DNA of 22,564 nt from a virus. The notes under the pieces are model-generated. The model saw nothing but the letters and a program-made list of their open reading frames with translations, had not been told where the DNA came from and did not search any database. This document shows, piece after piece, positions 22,009 through 22,564 of the stretch. Each line of letters opens with the position of its first letter. The first letter of the stretch is position 1. Position numbers and translations under genes: made by a program. The DNA is taken from positions 1 to 22,564 of IMG/VR virus record IMGVR_UViG_3300017743_000142; one strand, given 5' to 3'.

Positions 22009-22517
22009 TGTATCTACCAAAATCAAAATACAAACCGGCAAAATATACTCAAGGGGATAAATTACAGTTCTCTGATAAAAGAGAATATGTAGGATGGTAT
22101 TTTGAAACTTATCAAAAAAGATACTTTACAGGTAAGTTACCCGGTTCTAACAACAAAGAGTTATTTTTAATTGAAGAGGAAGAGCCTAAAGTTCCAAGAT
22201 TCCTATCTGACGAGATTGGACCCTTATTAGAAGACTACGATAAAAAATATTTTATCAGATATATACTTTTAGATACGAGAAACGGTAAAATAATTGAAGC
22301 AAATAAATCAAAGTTTGACTACTTCAAAAAATTTACCTATATTAAAGTTATAGAGTTAAAGTGGGACTTAAGTACCCCGATAGAAAATGTTATGGTAAAC
22401 GGTTATGAATATAAAGGTTCTGCTTATAAAAATGAGCAGGTAGTTTTACAAGCTAAAAAACAAATACCTGAAATAGATAGTTTTATAACCGATTACTCTG
22501 AATTTATAATAGAGTAG
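22008..22517 (+). CDS. Phage tail-region protein of unknown function
   Basis: 169 residues when started at ATG 22008, whose A is the last base of the hub stop (TAATG, the same overlap as at 19945). An ATG upstream at 21969 in the same frame would lie inside the hub gene and gives an N-terminus (MGYRCKNTNDSF) unlike the rest, so I prefer 22008. The protein starts MYLPKSKYKPAKYTQGDKLQ and has YVGWYFETYQKRYFTGKLPG at residues 27-46, a pattern I recall from small proteins beside baseplate genes of marine phages. It is charged, with many Lys, Glu and Tyr, and has no signal peptide or membrane segment. The function is unknown; a baseplate or connector role is inferred from coupling to the hub. Confidence 0.7.
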   Translation: MYLPKSKYKPAKYTQGDKLQFSDKREYVGWYFETYQKRYFTGKLPGSNNKELFLIEEEEPKVPRFLSDEIGPLLEDYDKKYFIRYILLDTRNGKIIEANKSKFDYFKKFTYIKVIELKWDLSTPIENVMVNGYEYKGSAYKNEQVVLQAKKQIPEIDSFITDYSEFIIE

Positions 22518-22520
22518 TGA

Positions 22521-22564
22521 ATGTTTTATATAGTAGAGACTGAAGATCAGATACAACATCTTCA
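22521..22564 (+). CDS. Start of a further gene, 3' end outside the window
   Basis: ATG at 22521, three bases after the previous stop, opens a frame of 14 codons (MFYIVETEDQIQHL) that runs off the window without a stop. The tight spacing matches the operon pattern. Too little is visible for any assignment. Confidence 0.45.
   Translation, partial: MFYIVETEDQIQHL

Overview
The window reads as the tail (virion structure) module of an AT-rich, contractile-tailed phage (myovirus), with every credible gene on the + strand. The strongest anchors are a tail sheath protein, a T4 gp19-like tail tube, a T4 gp26-like baseplate/tail assembly protein, a tape measure protein, a LysM-like (gp53/gpX-type) protein and a baseplate hub protein, in the order expected for a myovirus tail. 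None of the start codons has a convincing Shine-Dalgarno sequence; starts are preceded by A/T-rich sequence instead. With the AT-rich composition and the VGIGTTSP and IYHNGTNS fibre repeats familiar from marine phage genomes, this suggests a marine phage of a Bacteroidota (probably flavobacterial) host. The host call is inference.

Layout. Positions 2-11023 are a host-recognition block. It holds a 5'-truncated repeat fibre, a tiny co-translated protein (2500-2676), a G8-domain plus beta-helix spike-like protein (2678-5191), a giant 1716-residue mosaic fibre (5216-10366) and a beta-rich accessory protein (10370-11023). Positions 11056-11747 hold two small phage proteins. Positions 11881-14104 hold sheath and tube. 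Positions 14226-14447 hold a small exported protein in its own transcription unit, apparently a moron. Positions 14516-15485 hold the gp26-like gene followed by an out-of-frame extension with no start of its own, which points to programmed frameshifting. Positions 15521-22517 run tape measure, small protein, tail-tube-cap-like protein, LysM-like protein, hub and an unknown protein, mostly abutting or overlapping. A further gene begins at 22521 and leaves the window.

Regulation. A 13-bp motif, TATTTAT(T/A)ATAAA and close variants, lies 5-20 nt upstream of eight starts. It often directly follows a terminator, and I saw no full copies inside genes. It is a good candidate for the phage's late promoter (or a combined promoter/translation element). 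Three convincing intrinsic terminators (near 14124, 14431 and 15468) and one doubtful hairpin (11772) divide the module into short units. The 73-residue moron also has three 11-bp-spaced direct repeats just upstream of its promoter-like motif.

The most notable observations are the predicted +1 (or -2) frameshift at a T7 run (15236-15242), the promoter-like motif, the moron with its iterons, the G8/beta-helix spike, and near-identical protein blocks shared within and between fibre genes whose DNA differs almost only at synonymous positions. No tRNA, CRISPR array, integrase, transposase or reverse transcriptase was seen. No gap longer than 300 bases lacks a gene.
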